A stretch of DNA of 64,000 nucleotides, taken from the NCBI RefSeq assembly GCF_017976235.1, contig NZ_JACVHC010000008.1, positions 62,001 to 126,000 on the forward strand, in the 5' to 3' direction. A program made the translations under genes and the position numbers. The notes below the pieces were generated by a model. The model did no database searches, was not told where the DNA came from, and saw only the letters and a list, made by a program, of their open reading frames with translations. Source of the stretch: Pseudomonas anatoliensis (GTDB lineage: Bacteria; Pseudomonadota; Gammaproteobacteria; Pseudomonadales; Pseudomonadaceae). Positions 25,168 through 34,540 of this stretch are shown one piece after another. Numbering within the stretch: position 1 is the stretch's first letter; every line of letters starts with the position of its first letter.

Positions 25168-25959
25168 ATGCGTTCATTCATTTTGCTGGTGATCGGGATG
25201 GCCTGCGCATCCGCGCTGCTGGCCGCACCGAGTGCCGAGCTGTCGGAACCGGTGGGTGGCTGGCGTTATCACGGCTTTCTCGATCGCACGGAAAACCCGC
25301 AAGTCGCCTATCCGACGCCGCCGATCGACCGCGGCATCCAGCGCAATCGCACGATGATCCAGGGCCAGCTCAAGGCCATCGGCCATATGCGCCCGCCGCA
25401 CAGCCTCGCCGTCAATGGCAATCCGCTGAATCTGTACACCGACGATCAGGGCCGTTTCGCCCGGCCATATGCCTTTGGCGCCGGTTCCAACAGCGTCGAG
25501 GTGATCAGCGCCGAGGGCCAGTCGCTCAAGCGCGTGCAATTTTATGAAGCAAATAATTTGCGCACGCCGGCGCGAATTCGTCTTGTCTTGGGATGGGACG
25601 ATCCAAAGGCTGAGCTGGATCTGCACATTGTCACGCCCGATGGCCAGCATGCCTTTTGGGCGCGGCCGGCGCTGAGCAATGGCGGCGGCCTCGACCCCGA
25701 TGGCGTCGATGGCCCCGGCCCTGAGATGTTCACCATGACCGCGCCGCTGCACGGCACCTATCTGGTTTACGTCAACTATTGGGGCAACTTCGGCAATGGC
25801 GGCTATAACTTCGAGGAGACCAGCAACCAGAACGAGGTGATTACTTCGCAAATCACGCTGGTGCTCAACGAAAACACCGTCGACGAAAAACGCGAGACGT
25901 TCATCGTGCCCCTGCGGGCGATTGGTGATCTGCTGCTGGTCAAGACTTTCAACTATTAA
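25168..25959 (+). CDS. magA: MagA, DUF2135 (YfaP-like) periplasmic protein
   Basis: 263 residues: signal peptide ending LLAAPSAE, the motif EPVGGWRYHGF, and a DUF2135 domain in the C-terminal half (LGWDDPKAELDLHIVTPDGQHAFWARP, YLVYVNYWGNFG). First gene of the six-gene operon 25168-35353 that matches P. aeruginosa magA-magF (order DUF2135, DUF2138, DUF1175, macroglobulin, DUF2300, DUF2135). In P. aeruginosa MagA, MagB and MagF form an inner-membrane complex with MagD. A strong AGGAGG lies 6 bases before the ATG. It is a paralog of MagF at the other end of the operon. Confidence 0.82.
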   Translation: MRSFILLVIGMACASALLAAPSAELSEPVGGWRYHGFLDRTENPQVAYPTPPIDRGIQRNRTMIQGQLKAIGHMRPPHSLAVNGNPLNLYTDDQGRFARPYAFGAGSNSVEVISAEGQSLKRVQFYEANNLRTPARIRLVLGWDDPKAELDLHIVTPDGQHAFWARPALSNGGGLDPDGVDGPGPEMFTMTAPLHGTYLVYVNYWGNFGNGGYNFEETSNQNEVITSQITLVLNENTVDEKRETFIVPLRAIGDLLLVKTFNY

Positions 25960-25994
25960 GTATCCCGCCATGGATGAAATCGTGAGCTTTGGGA

Positions 25995-27719
25995 ATGAGC
26001 GTGAAGATGAGCGATAACACTGTTACCCCGGCTGCCGAAACACCTGCTGGCAAACCTTCCCGGCGCTGGCCGTTGCTGTTGGCCGGGCTGTGCCTGGTGG
26101 CTGGCGTAGCAGGCGGTTTTGGCTGGCTGCTGCTCAAACCCAAGGCGCCGCCGGTGGAGCTTGCCGGTGACAAACTTGGCCTGAGCCGCCCGGATGCATT
26201 GCTGGAAACCCGCTCGCTGAGCCAGTTGCCCAAAGACCTGCTGACGGTGCCGTTCCTCAAGGCCACGCTCACCGAAGATTTCGTCTTCTATTACGAAACC
26301 CACGCCGATCGCCTCGGCTTGATCGGCAGTCTGCGCCGAATCATTTACGAGCATGACCTGAAGTTGCAGGACAGCTTGATCGAACAACTTTTCGATCAGC
26401 CAGCCGATGTCGCGCTGTGGCGCGGTGCCGATGGTCGCTTGAAGGACTTTCTGCTGGTAATGGATCGCGGTGGTTTGGCCAAGCTGCTGGAGCCGCTGGC
26501 GAAAGTGGCGCTGGATGACACGCAACTCAGCGTTTTCGGCAACCTCAAGGTTGGCAGTGACGAGGTGCCGCTGTACCAATTGAGCTACAACGCCAGCAAA
26601 TCGCTGCTGTTCGCTTCGCGCGGCGACAAACTGGTGGTGCTGTCCAATCCGGCCAAGTACTACGACCCTGAAAGCGGCGTGTCCGAAGAGTCCGGCCACG
26701 TTTCACCGCAAGCACTGGCGGCATTGCTCAACGGCGAAAAGCTGTTCCCCGAAGCCTTCGGCCTGCCTGCTAAAACCCCGGAAACCAAACAGCGACTCTC
26801 GGTGAATTCCAGCGTCCTCGCCATGGGCTACCAGCGCTTCATTCCGAACTTCGCCGGCCTGCGTTTCGACATGGACGACAAGGGCTGGCACAGCTATCTC
26901 GCAATGGATGAGCTGGAAAACCAGCCGGAATTCGATTTCAAACCGGTCTGGCAAGCCATGCCGCTGGGCGCCAGTGCCTGCGTAACGTTGCCGGTAGCTG
27001 CCGAACCGCAAAAGCCGTTGCTGGTAAAACTCGGCGCCGAAGACGCCGTGGCGCAGACGCTCACCGAACACGTGGCTGGCGCCGCGGGCCTGTGCTGGTA
27101 CGCCGATTCGCGTTTGTACACGCCATTGCTGGTCGCCAGTCTTAAAGACGAGGACAGCAGCAAGCTCGACGGTGATCTCGGCAAGCTGTTCGGTTCGATG
27201 GTCGGCGCCTTCGAGTCCAACGTCGAAGAAAAAGTATTCCCGGTGGTGGAGAAACAGGAAGGCCAGAGCCACGTCTGGCAGCGTCAGGTCAGCTCCAACT
27301 TCGGTCCATACGCGGCCAAGGACGCAGAGAATCCGGATGCAGTCAGCGGCAAGGCGTTCATGAAGGTCAGCCTCGCCCGTCACGGCTCGACGCTGCTGTT
27401 TTCCCTCGACGACAAACTCGTCGACAAGGCCCTCGGCACCCTCGACAAACGCTTCCCGCCGATGGCCGATGTGCTGCCCAAAGATGTGCTGATGCCGATC
27501 TATTTCGGCCCGGATTCGATGGCGCAACTGATGCAGCAGGAAACCCTCGACAGCCTGCCGCAAGACATGGAACCGGTGTTCTACAACGCCGCGCAAACCT
27601 ATCTGATCCCGAAACTTCGCACTCTCGGCGGCTACGGCAAATATGCCCTGACCTTGCCAGAAGGCAGCGAGCCGGATGGTCACTGGCAGTGGCTGCCGCT
27701 GGAGTGGAAAGCGCTGTGA
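25995..27719 (+). CDS. magB: MagB, DUF2138 inner-membrane protein
   Basis: 574 residues from the ATG at 25995 (an ATG at 26007 is also possible; neither has a strong Shine-Dalgarno). One membrane segment near the N-terminus (WPLLLAGLCLVAGVAGGFGWLLL, about residues 24-46) anchors a large periplasmic DUF2138 domain, corresponding to E. coli YfaA. It is a partner of the macroglobulin MagD in P. aeruginosa. It overlaps magC by 4 bases (GTGA). Confidence 0.82.
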   Translation: MSVKMSDNTVTPAAETPAGKPSRRWPLLLAGLCLVAGVAGGFGWLLLKPKAPPVELAGDKLGLSRPDALLETRSLSQLPKDLLTVPFLKATLTEDFVFYYETHADRLGLIGSLRRIIYEHDLKLQDSLIEQLFDQPADVALWRGADGRLKDFLLVMDRGGLAKLLEPLAKVALDDTQLSVFGNLKVGSDEVPLYQLSYNASKSLLFASRGDKLVVLSNPAKYYDPESGVSEESGHVSPQALAALLNGEKLFPEAFGLPAKTPETKQRLSVNSSVLAMGYQRFIPNFAGLRFDMDDKGWHSYLAMDELENQPEFDFKPVWQAMPLGASACVTLPVAAEPQKPLLVKLGAEDAVAQTLTEHVAGAAGLCWYADSRLYTPLLVASLKDEDSSKLDGDLGKLFGSMVGAFESNVEEKVFPVVEKQEGQSHVWQRQVSSNFGPYAAKDAENPDAVSGKAFMKVSLARHGSTLLFSLDDKLVDKALGTLDKRFPPMADVLPKDVLMPIYFGPDSMAQLMQQETLDSLPQDMEPVFYNAAQTYLIPKLRTLGGYGKYALTLPEGSEPDGHWQWLPLEWKAL

Positions 27720-28354
27720 CGGCACTGATCCGCAGCCTCGGCTTACTCGCGCTGTTACTCAGCGCCGGCGCCCGAGCCGTCGAAACGCCTGCGCTCGATC
27801 CTGCACAATCCCAGGTGTTTCGCGCCTGGTTCGTGCGCATCGCCCAGGAGCAACTGAGCCAGGGCCCGAGCCCGCGCTGGTATCAACAGGATTGCGCCGG
27901 GCTGGTGCGCTTCGCTGCCAACGAAGCGCTGAAAGTCCACGACGACAAATGGCTGCGCAGCAATGGCCTGTCCAATCGTTACCTGCCGCCGGAACTGTCG
28001 CTGAGCGAAGATCAGCGCAAGCTCGCCCAGCAATGGCAGCAGGGCGGCGGCAAGATCGGGCCGTACGTCAACGCAATCAAACTGATTCAGTTCAACAGTC
28101 ATCTGGTCAGCCGCGACGTGTCGCAGGCGCGGCCCGGTGACCTGATGTTTTTCGATCAGGGCGACGACCAGCACCTGATGATCTGGATGGGCCGCTACAT
28201 CGCCTATCACACCGGCACCACCACCCCGACTGACAACGGCATGCGTTCGGCAAGCCTGCAGCAACTCATGACATGGAAGGACACCCGATGGATACCCGAC
28301 GCAGCCAACCCCAACTTCATCGGCGTCTATCGACTGAACTTTCTCTCCCAATGA
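27716..28354 (+). CDS. magC: MagC, DUF1175 (YfaT-like) protein
   Basis: 212 residues from a GTG that overlaps the magB stop: signal peptide TALIRSLGLLALLLSAGARAVET, then a DUF1175 domain with the features YQQDCAGLVRFAANEAL, ARPGDLMFF and DQHLMIWMGRYIAYHTG. The order Cys (QDCAGLVRF), His (QHLMIW) and the preceding ARPGDLMFF resembles an NlpC/P60-type cysteine peptidase core, so it might cleave peptidoglycan or process MagD; this is inference. Overlaps magD by 4 bases (ATGA). Confidence 0.8.
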   Translation: MTALIRSLGLLALLLSAGARAVETPALDPAQSQVFRAWFVRIAQEQLSQGPSPRWYQQDCAGLVRFAANEALKVHDDKWLRSNGLSNRYLPPELSLSEDQRKLAQQWQQGGGKIGPYVNAIKLIQFNSHLVSRDVSQARPGDLMFFDQGDDQHLMIWMGRYIAYHTGTTTPTDNGMRSASLQQLMTWKDTRWIPDAANPNFIGVYRLNFLSQ

Positions 28355-31300
28355 CCGGTGCCCGCATGCTGCGTTTACTGCCTCTGCTGTTGCTATTAGC
28401 CCTGCCATTTTCGGTAGTGAACGCCGAAGACACTGTTGCACCGAGCGGCTATACGCCGGTGTCCGGCGAAAGTTTTTTCCTGCTGGCTGACAGCAGTTTC
28501 GCTGCCGACGAGCAGGCCATGGTTCGCCTCGAAGCGCCGGGTCGCGATTATCGGCGTTTCCGCATGGAGCCTTACGGCGGCGCCGACATTCGCGTGTACC
28601 GCATCGACAAGCCGCTGGACTTCCTCAAACGCCAGAAGAACCTGCACCGGGTGGTCAGCGACGGTCAGTTCAAGGGCGAAGGCTTGTCCAACACCCTCGC
28701 GTATCTGTGGGACAACTGGTACCGAAAATCCCGTCGGGTGATGCAGCGAGCGTTCTCCTATGAGTCGCGCAAACAGGTCACCGAGGAAGTGCCGGAACTG
28801 AAGATGGGCAACGCCATCGCGGCGCCGACACCGTATGACGCGCAGCCGCAATTCGCGCTGATTCCGGGCTTGCCGGTGGTCAGCCAGTTCCGTTATCCGC
28901 TGTGGCAGGCCAAGCCGATTCAGCCGCCGGCCGGGGTCAACCTGGCCGGGTCTTCCAGCGACTTTGTCAGCGTCGCACCGGGCAACGTTTACATTCCGCT
29001 GGGTCAGTTGAAACCGGGCCTTTATCTGGTCGAAGCGCTCATCGGTAAATATCGCGCGACCACCATGGTCTTCGTCTCCAACACCGTTGCGGTGAGCAAG
29101 ATTGCCGGTGACGAGTTGCTGGTCTGGGCCGCGCGCAAGCACGAAGGCAGTTCGGTGCCGAAGGTCAATGTGCTGTGGACCGACGGCCTCGGCGTGATGA
29201 GCAGTGGCGCCACCGATGCCGATGGTTTGCTGCGCCTGAAACACGTCAGCCCCGAGCGTTCTTTCGTCATCGGCGAGGACGAGGAGGGCGGTGTATTCGT
29301 CTCGGAAAACTTCTATTACGACAGCGAAATTTACGACACCAAACTCTATGCCTTCACCGACCGACCGCTGTATCGCCCAGGTGATTGGGTGTCGCTGAAA
29401 ATCGTCGGCCGCGAGTTCAAGAATGCGCGGGACTCGGTGCTGCCGGGCGCCGCAGACGTCAATGTCAGCGTGCTTGATGCCACTGGCACCGAGCTGCAAC
29501 GCCTTGATCTGAAACTCGATTCGAAGGCCGGCACTCAGGGCCGCTTCCAGCTACCGGATAACGCGGTGGCGGGCGGTTATGAAATTCGCTTCAACTACAA
29601 GGATCAGGCCTACAGCAGCGCCTTCCGCGTGGCTGAATACATCAAGCCACACTTCGAGATTTCGCTGAATCTGGCCAAGCAGGATTACCGCACCGGCGAG
29701 CTGGTCAAAGGCAGTCTGGTGCTGCTGTACCCGGACGGCAAACCGGTGGCCAACGCCAAACTGACCCTGAGCCTGCGCGCGCAACAACTGTCGATGGTCG
29801 ACAACGAACTGCAATATCTCGGGCAATTCCCGGTGGAACTGACCAGCACCGAACTGACCACCGACAGCAAAGGCAACGCCACCCTCGACCTGCCGGCCGC
29901 CGATAAACCGAGCCGCTACATGCTCACCGTGTTCGCCAGCGATGGCGCGGCGTATCGGGTCAAGACCACCAAGGAAATCCTCATCGACCGTGGCGCCGCG
30001 AGTTTCCGCTTGAGCGCGCCGCAGCGTTTCAGTGCGGTCGGCGACAAGGTCGCGTTCAGCTACGCCAATGAGGGCGGCGCCGAGCAGAGCAAAGCGGTCA
30101 CGCCGAGCACTTACGGCTGGGTACGTCTGGAAGACCAGAGCACCGGCGAAGGTAAACTCGCGGCAACTGACAAAGGCTTCAGTCTGGCCTTCGAACGTCC
30201 GGGCACTTACAACCTGACGCTTAAGGATCAGCACGGTCGCGTCCTCGGCGCCACCGGTCATGCGGTCACCGGTGACGGCGTCAAAGCGGTGCCAGGCACG
30301 GTGGAAATCGTCCTCGACAAACCTGAGTACAAGGCCGGCGACGAAGCGCTGGCGCTGATCACTTTTCCTGAGCCGGTCAATGATGCACTGCTGTCGCTGG
30401 AGCGTGACAAGGTCGAAGCCACCGCGCTGCTGGCCAAGGGCGGCGACTGGTTGAAACTGGAAAAACTCAGCGACACCCAATACCGCGCACGCATTCCGGT
30501 GAAGGACAATTTCGCGCCGAACCTGACCTTCTCCGTGCTGTACACCAAGGGCGGTCAGTACAGCTTCCAAAATGCCGGGATCAAAGTGATCGCGCCGCAA
30601 ATCGACGTGGCGATCAGCACCGACAAACAGGTGTATCTGCCGGGTGACACGGTCACCGTCGACCTGACTACGCAGTTCGCCGGCAAAGCAATTCCGGCGC
30701 ATCTGACGGTGAGTGTTGTCGACGAAATGGTTTACGCGTTGCAGCCGGAAGTCGCGCCGACCATCGACCAGTTCTTCTACCATCCACGGCGCAACAACGT
30801 GCGCACCAGCGCCAGCCTGTCGTTCATCAGTTACGACGTGGCGCTGCCGGGCAGCCCGGGCGCACCGGGCAAAGCCAACCGCAGTGAACGCGGGGTAAAA
30901 GTGCTGGAGCGGCCGCGTCGTGAAGACGTCGACACCGCCGCATGGCAACCGGAATTGCTCACCGGTGTCGATGGTAAAACCCGCTTCACTTTCAAGATGC
31001 CGGACTCGCTGACCCGCTGGCGCATCACCGCCCGCGCCATCGCCGATGACGGTCAGGTCGGCCAGAAGAAGCAGTTTGTCCGCTCGGAAAAACCGCTGTA
31101 CCTGAAGTGGAGCGGGCCGAGCAAATTCCGTAGGGGCGATCAGCCGCAACTCGGTATTTTCGCGTTCAGCCAAGCCGAGAAACCGGTCAAGGCTGAGCTG
31201 GTCACCCACTACGCCGGCACCGAACAACGCATGCCGGTAACCCTGAACAACGGCATCAACTACCTGCCGCTGCCGGCGTTCGCACTGGCTTCCGGCGAGT

Positions 31301-32916
31301 GGACGGCGGAGTTGGTGCAAGACGGCAAAATCGCTGATTCCCTGGCCGTACGCTTGAGCGCAACCGGTGACGGCTGGCAAGTGACGCAAATACAAAGCCT
31401 CGACGTGGCCAGCGGCGACACGGCGCTGAGCTTGCCTGCGGACGCGACCGACATTCGTCTGCGTCTGGATGACAGTCCGCAAGCGGTGTTCCGCTCGGTG
31501 CTCGATGATCTGCTCAGCTTTCCGTACGGCGGCGTCGAGCAGACCGCCAGTCGCTTGTTGCCGCTGAGCATTGCTTATCCGTCGCTGGCATCGAGCCCGC
31601 AGATCCGCGATCGCTTGCGTCTGATCATGCAGAACAGCCGTCTGCGGTTGGTGCAAATGGCCGGGCCGTCGGCGAGCTTCACCTGGTGGGGCTACGACGG
31701 TGAGCCCGATGCTTTCCTCACTGCGTACGCTTACTTCGCCGACTGGAACGCCAGCCAGGTACTGGATCTGACGCTGCCGCCGGAGCATTGGCAGCGGGTG
31801 TTGGAGGTGTACGCCAAACAGGCGCCGAACACGCCGTTGCTGCAACGGGCGCTGATTCTGTCGTTCGCCAAGCAGATGCATTTGCCGGTGAACACGCTGC
31901 TGACGGGGTTGATGGAAGATCTGGCGAAGGCCGGTGAAGGCAATGCCGAAACCCTGATGGACGATGGCGTAGACAGTCTGGTGATGAGCGATCCGGATTC
32001 GGCGCTCGGTCTGGCGGCGGCGCGAGTGTTGACCGCATCGCTGGCCACGCAGTCGAAAGTCGCGTTGCCTGACGCATTCAATCGTCAGGTAGGCGCTGCG
32101 CAACAGCGTCTGTCGGTCAGTTCGCAGCCGTTTGTCGAAGCGCTGAATCTGTCGCTGCAACCATTTGATCAGGCTCGCGCCCTGGCCTTGCTGCAACGCC
32201 TGTTGCCGCAGCAATCGACGCTCGAACGCGCACTGGCGTTGACCTGGCTGCAACGCAGCATCGCCCAGGCTTCGCCGACCATTGCGCTGACGCCGGGTGA
32301 AGGCTGGAAGAAAAGCTACGGTGCCAGTGGCGAGATGTTCTGGACGTGGCAGGGGGCGACGCCAGTGCCGAGCGTGTTGACGGTTTCTGGCACTCAGGAG
32401 CGTCCGCTGCGTGCGGCCCTGAGTTTCCAGACTCAACAGCCAGTCGTCGATCCAATGGCCGTGACCATCACCCGTCGCCTGTCGCGACTGGTGCCGGGCG
32501 ACGAAGCGTTCACCTTCAAACTGGAACCGGTCGGCACTAAGCCGCTGTCCAGCGACAGCCTGTATCTGGACGAAGTGATCCTCACCAGCAAAGCGCCGAA
32601 ACCGCTGCGCTACGGCATGCTGGAAGTGCCGCTGCCGCCGGGCGCCGATGTCGAGCGCACAACGTGGGGCATCAAGTTGCAGGGCAAGGACGGCACCGAA
32701 CCGACCGCGCTGGAGAAAGCGCGTTTCGAGCCGGGGCAGTTGGCTTATGCCGTGCCGGTGGATGCGCTGAGCGGCGAATTGCGTCTGCGCCATCTCGTGC
32801 GTTTCTCGCAGAAGGGCCAGTTCAATCTGCCGCCAGTGCGCTTCACTCAGGTCTACGCGCCGCAGCATCAGGCTCAGGAAGCGAAAGCCGCCCTTGGTCA
32901 GGTCACGGTCAACTGA
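28351..32916 (+). CDS. magD: MagD, bacterial alpha-2-macroglobulin (YfaS-like)
   Basis: 1521 residues from the ATG that overlaps the magC stop. N-terminal signal peptide (MLRLLPLLLLLALPFSVVNAE), then MG domains with LYAFTDRPLYRPGDWVSLK near residue 330, a bait region, the A2M family block TRWRITARAIADDGQVGQ near 890, and a thioester-domain homologue near 1050-1300. The thioester motif CxEQ is missing its Cys: at residue 1061 the sequence reads GGVEQ. It should trap or bind proteases in the periplasm without covalent capture, like P. aeruginosa MagD, which is in the inner-membrane complex with MagA, B and F. An antisense ORF over the whole gene is a GC artefact. Confidence 0.92.
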   Translation: MTGARMLRLLPLLLLLALPFSVVNAEDTVAPSGYTPVSGESFFLLADSSFAADEQAMVRLEAPGRDYRRFRMEPYGGADIRVYRIDKPLDFLKRQKNLHRVVSDGQFKGEGLSNTLAYLWDNWYRKSRRVMQRAFSYESRKQVTEEVPELKMGNAIAAPTPYDAQPQFALIPGLPVVSQFRYPLWQAKPIQPPAGVNLAGSSSDFVSVAPGNVYIPLGQLKPGLYLVEALIGKYRATTMVFVSNTVAVSKIAGDELLVWAARKHEGSSVPKVNVLWTDGLGVMSSGATDADGLLRLKHVSPERSFVIGEDEEGGVFVSENFYYDSEIYDTKLYAFTDRPLYRPGDWVSLKIVGREFKNARDSVLPGAADVNVSVLDATGTELQRLDLKLDSKAGTQGRFQLPDNAVAGGYEIRFNYKDQAYSSAFRVAEYIKPHFEISLNLAKQDYRTGELVKGSLVLLYPDGKPVANAKLTLSLRAQQLSMVDNELQYLGQFPVELTSTELTTDSKGNATLDLPAADKPSRYMLTVFASDGAAYRVKTTKEILIDRGAASFRLSAPQRFSAVGDKVAFSYANEGGAEQSKAVTPSTYGWVRLEDQSTGEGKLAATDKGFSLAFERPGTYNLTLKDQHGRVLGATGHAVTGDGVKAVPGTVEIVLDKPEYKAGDEALALITFPEPVNDALLSLERDKVEATALLAKGGDWLKLEKLSDTQYRARIPVKDNFAPNLTFSVLYTKGGQYSFQNAGIKVIAPQIDVAISTDKQVYLPGDTVTVDLTTQFAGKAIPAHLTVSVVDEMVYALQPEVAPTIDQFFYHPRRNNVRTSASLSFISYDVALPGSPGAPGKANRSERGVKVLERPRREDVDTAAWQPELLTGVDGKTRFTFKMPDSLTRWRITARAIADDGQVGQKKQFVRSEKPLYLKWSGPSKFRRGDQPQLGIFAFSQAEKPVKAELVTHYAGTEQRMPVTLNNGINYLPLPAFALASGEWTAELVQDGKIADSLAVRLSATGDGWQVTQIQSLDVASGDTALSLPADATDIRLRLDDSPQAVFRSVLDDLLSFPYGGVEQTASRLLPLSIAYPSLASSPQIRDRLRLIMQNSRLRLVQMAGPSASFTWWGYDGEPDAFLTAYAYFADWNASQVLDLTLPPEHWQRVLEVYAKQAPNTPLLQRALILSFAKQMHLPVNTLLTGLMEDLAKAGEGNAETLMDDGVDSLVMSDPDSALGLAAARVLTASLATQSKVALPDAFNRQVGAAQQRLSVSSQPFVEALNLSLQPFDQARALALLQRLLPQQSTLERALALTWLQRSIAQASPTIALTPGEGWKKSYGASGEMFWTWQGATPVPSVLTVSGTQERPLRAALSFQTQQPVVDPMAVTITRRLSRLVPGDEAFTFKLEPVGTKPLSSDSLYLDEVILTSKAPKPLRYGMLEVPLPPGADVERTTWGIKLQGKDGTEPTALEKARFEPGQLAYAVPVDALSGELRLRHLVRFSQKGQFNLPPVRFTQVYAPQHQAQEAKAALGQVTVN

Positions 32917-32917
32917 C

Positions 32918-34537
32918 ATGAAGCGGCCGCTGCTGTGGCTGACGTTGTGTGTGATTCCCGCGCTGGCGACAGCGCAGGATGAGCCTTTGCGCGTGGCCTA
33001 CAAGGGCGAATTGTTGTCGTTGAGTCAAACGCAACTGATCGCTCGCGAGCCGTTGCCACCTTCGCTGGATGCGCCGCTGGGCAGTCTGTGGAAGCTGTTT
33101 GTTTATGCGTGGCTGGTGGATACCGGCGCTCGCGAGCCCGCTTATGAATGCCGCGGGCAGTCGAAAGAAGAAGTTTATTGCTGCAGCGCCGGCGGCAAGA
33201 TCGAACGTGATCAGGCGTTGGTGAAGTCGTGTGGGTTGTATTTTGAGCCTGCGCGGTTGGGGATTTCTTCTGCTGATTGGCGGGCGTATTGGCAGACGCG
33301 GCAGGCACCGTCGTGGTTGCTGGATCTGCCAATGGTGCAACCGGCCACGCGAGTTTCTGTGGCTGACTTGTTAATGGTTTTATCTTCGCTGCCAGCTCAA
33401 GACCAGATGCGCCGCGTGTTGCTTGATGTCGTTCTGAATGTGGCGGATGGCAACGTCGTGGGTGAATTGGGTGGGCGCTTGCGGGTGAAAACCTGGAGCT
33501 GGCTCGGCGATCAGGATCCACAATCGAGGCAGGGCGGATTTGCCGGTTGGACGGTGGACGGTTCGCCTGTGTGGGCGGGTGGGCGTGGCACCAGTCAGAT
33601 GGTTCTACGAAATTACGGTCAGGCACTGGCGACGGTGTTGCCTACTGCTTGGCCAGCAGAGACGGGCCGATGTGTCGAAGTCGGGCTGTTCTCGCGCTAT
33701 CCGGTTTTACGTGTTTTGGCTGGCGAGCGGGCGGTGACTTCCGGCCCGTTGCAGGGCGATTACCGCGTCGAATTCGCTAACGGCAATGCGCTGGATATCC
33801 ACAGCGACGGCGAACTGTTTCTGCTCAACAACAAACTTGTCGCGCGTCTGGGTCGCGAAGAATACGTCGCCCGCGTGCTGGATCGCGAAGCCAAACCCGA
33901 ACCCGCCGAAGCCGCCAAAGCGCTGGCCGTGGCGATCCGCACCTACCTGCTGCAAAACGCTGCGCGTAACGGCGATTGCCTGAGTATCGATGACAGCAGC
34001 ACCCGCCAACGCGTCGCCCCGCGTCCGGCCTCGGCGGAGTCTCGCAGTATCGCCGCATGGACCGCGGATCTGGTGTTGGCCGGCAGCACCGTCACCTATC
34101 ATTCCGATCAACCCGGCCCGGACAAACTCGCTTGGCAACAAGCCGTCGAACAGGCCAATGCTGGCCAGCGCTACGACGCGATTCTGCTCCACGCCTATCC
34201 GCGCGCAAGCCTTAGCCGTTGGGATAATCCGGTCGCTTCCTGCGAAGCACTGCCCGCCGCCCAAGACTGGCTGCACAAGCAACGACGCGGCTGGCGCCCG
34301 AAGCTTGAAAGCGAAACCGGCTACAACGAAGTCAGCACGTTCGCCGTGTGCAAACTGGCTTTTGGCAGACCCTTCGTCGACCGCGAGCGCCAACGAATCT
34401 ATGTGCGCGGCGTGTTGACCCTGCAGGATCGCCTCGACCTCACCCACGAATATCTGCACCTGGCCTTTGAAGCACATCCCAACGGCCAGGATGAAACCTA
34501 CATCGAAGGGCTCGCCCGTCACCTCTTGCTGGAATAG
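32918..34537 (+). CDS. magE: MagE, DUF2300 protein with SpoIID-like domain and HEYLH
   Basis: 539 residues: signal peptide MKRPLLWLTLCVIPALATAQ, then a DUF2300 (YfaQ) protein. In the middle the segment LVARLGREEYVARVLDREA...EAAKALAVAIRTYLLQ (about residues 310-350) has the hallmark of SpoIID/LytB domains, which bind or cleave denuded peptidoglycan. Close to the C-terminus HEYLH (510-514) matches the zinc-protease HExxH pattern. The protein may modify the wall or process the macroglobulin. It starts 1 base after the magD stop. Cysteine-rich between residues 70 and 110, suggesting disulfides. Confidence 0.8.
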   Translation: MKRPLLWLTLCVIPALATAQDEPLRVAYKGELLSLSQTQLIAREPLPPSLDAPLGSLWKLFVYAWLVDTGAREPAYECRGQSKEEVYCCSAGGKIERDQALVKSCGLYFEPARLGISSADWRAYWQTRQAPSWLLDLPMVQPATRVSVADLLMVLSSLPAQDQMRRVLLDVVLNVADGNVVGELGGRLRVKTWSWLGDQDPQSRQGGFAGWTVDGSPVWAGGRGTSQMVLRNYGQALATVLPTAWPAETGRCVEVGLFSRYPVLRVLAGERAVTSGPLQGDYRVEFANGNALDIHSDGELFLLNNKLVARLGREEYVARVLDREAKPEPAEAAKALAVAIRTYLLQNAARNGDCLSIDDSSTRQRVAPRPASAESRSIAAWTADLVLAGSTVTYHSDQPGPDKLAWQQAVEQANAGQRYDAILLHAYPRASLSRWDNPVASCEALPAAQDWLHKQRRGWRPKLESETGYNEVSTFAVCKLAFGRPFVDRERQRIYVRGVLTLQDRLDLTHEYLHLAFEAHPNGQDETYIEGLARHLLLE

Positions 34538-34540
34538 ACC

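Noticed and set aside
29551..32919. 1122-codon open frame antisense to magD
   Set aside because: It mirrors the third-position GC pattern of magD, has no Shine-Dalgarno, and its translation is rich in Arg, Gln and His without domains. A shadow of a high-GC gene.
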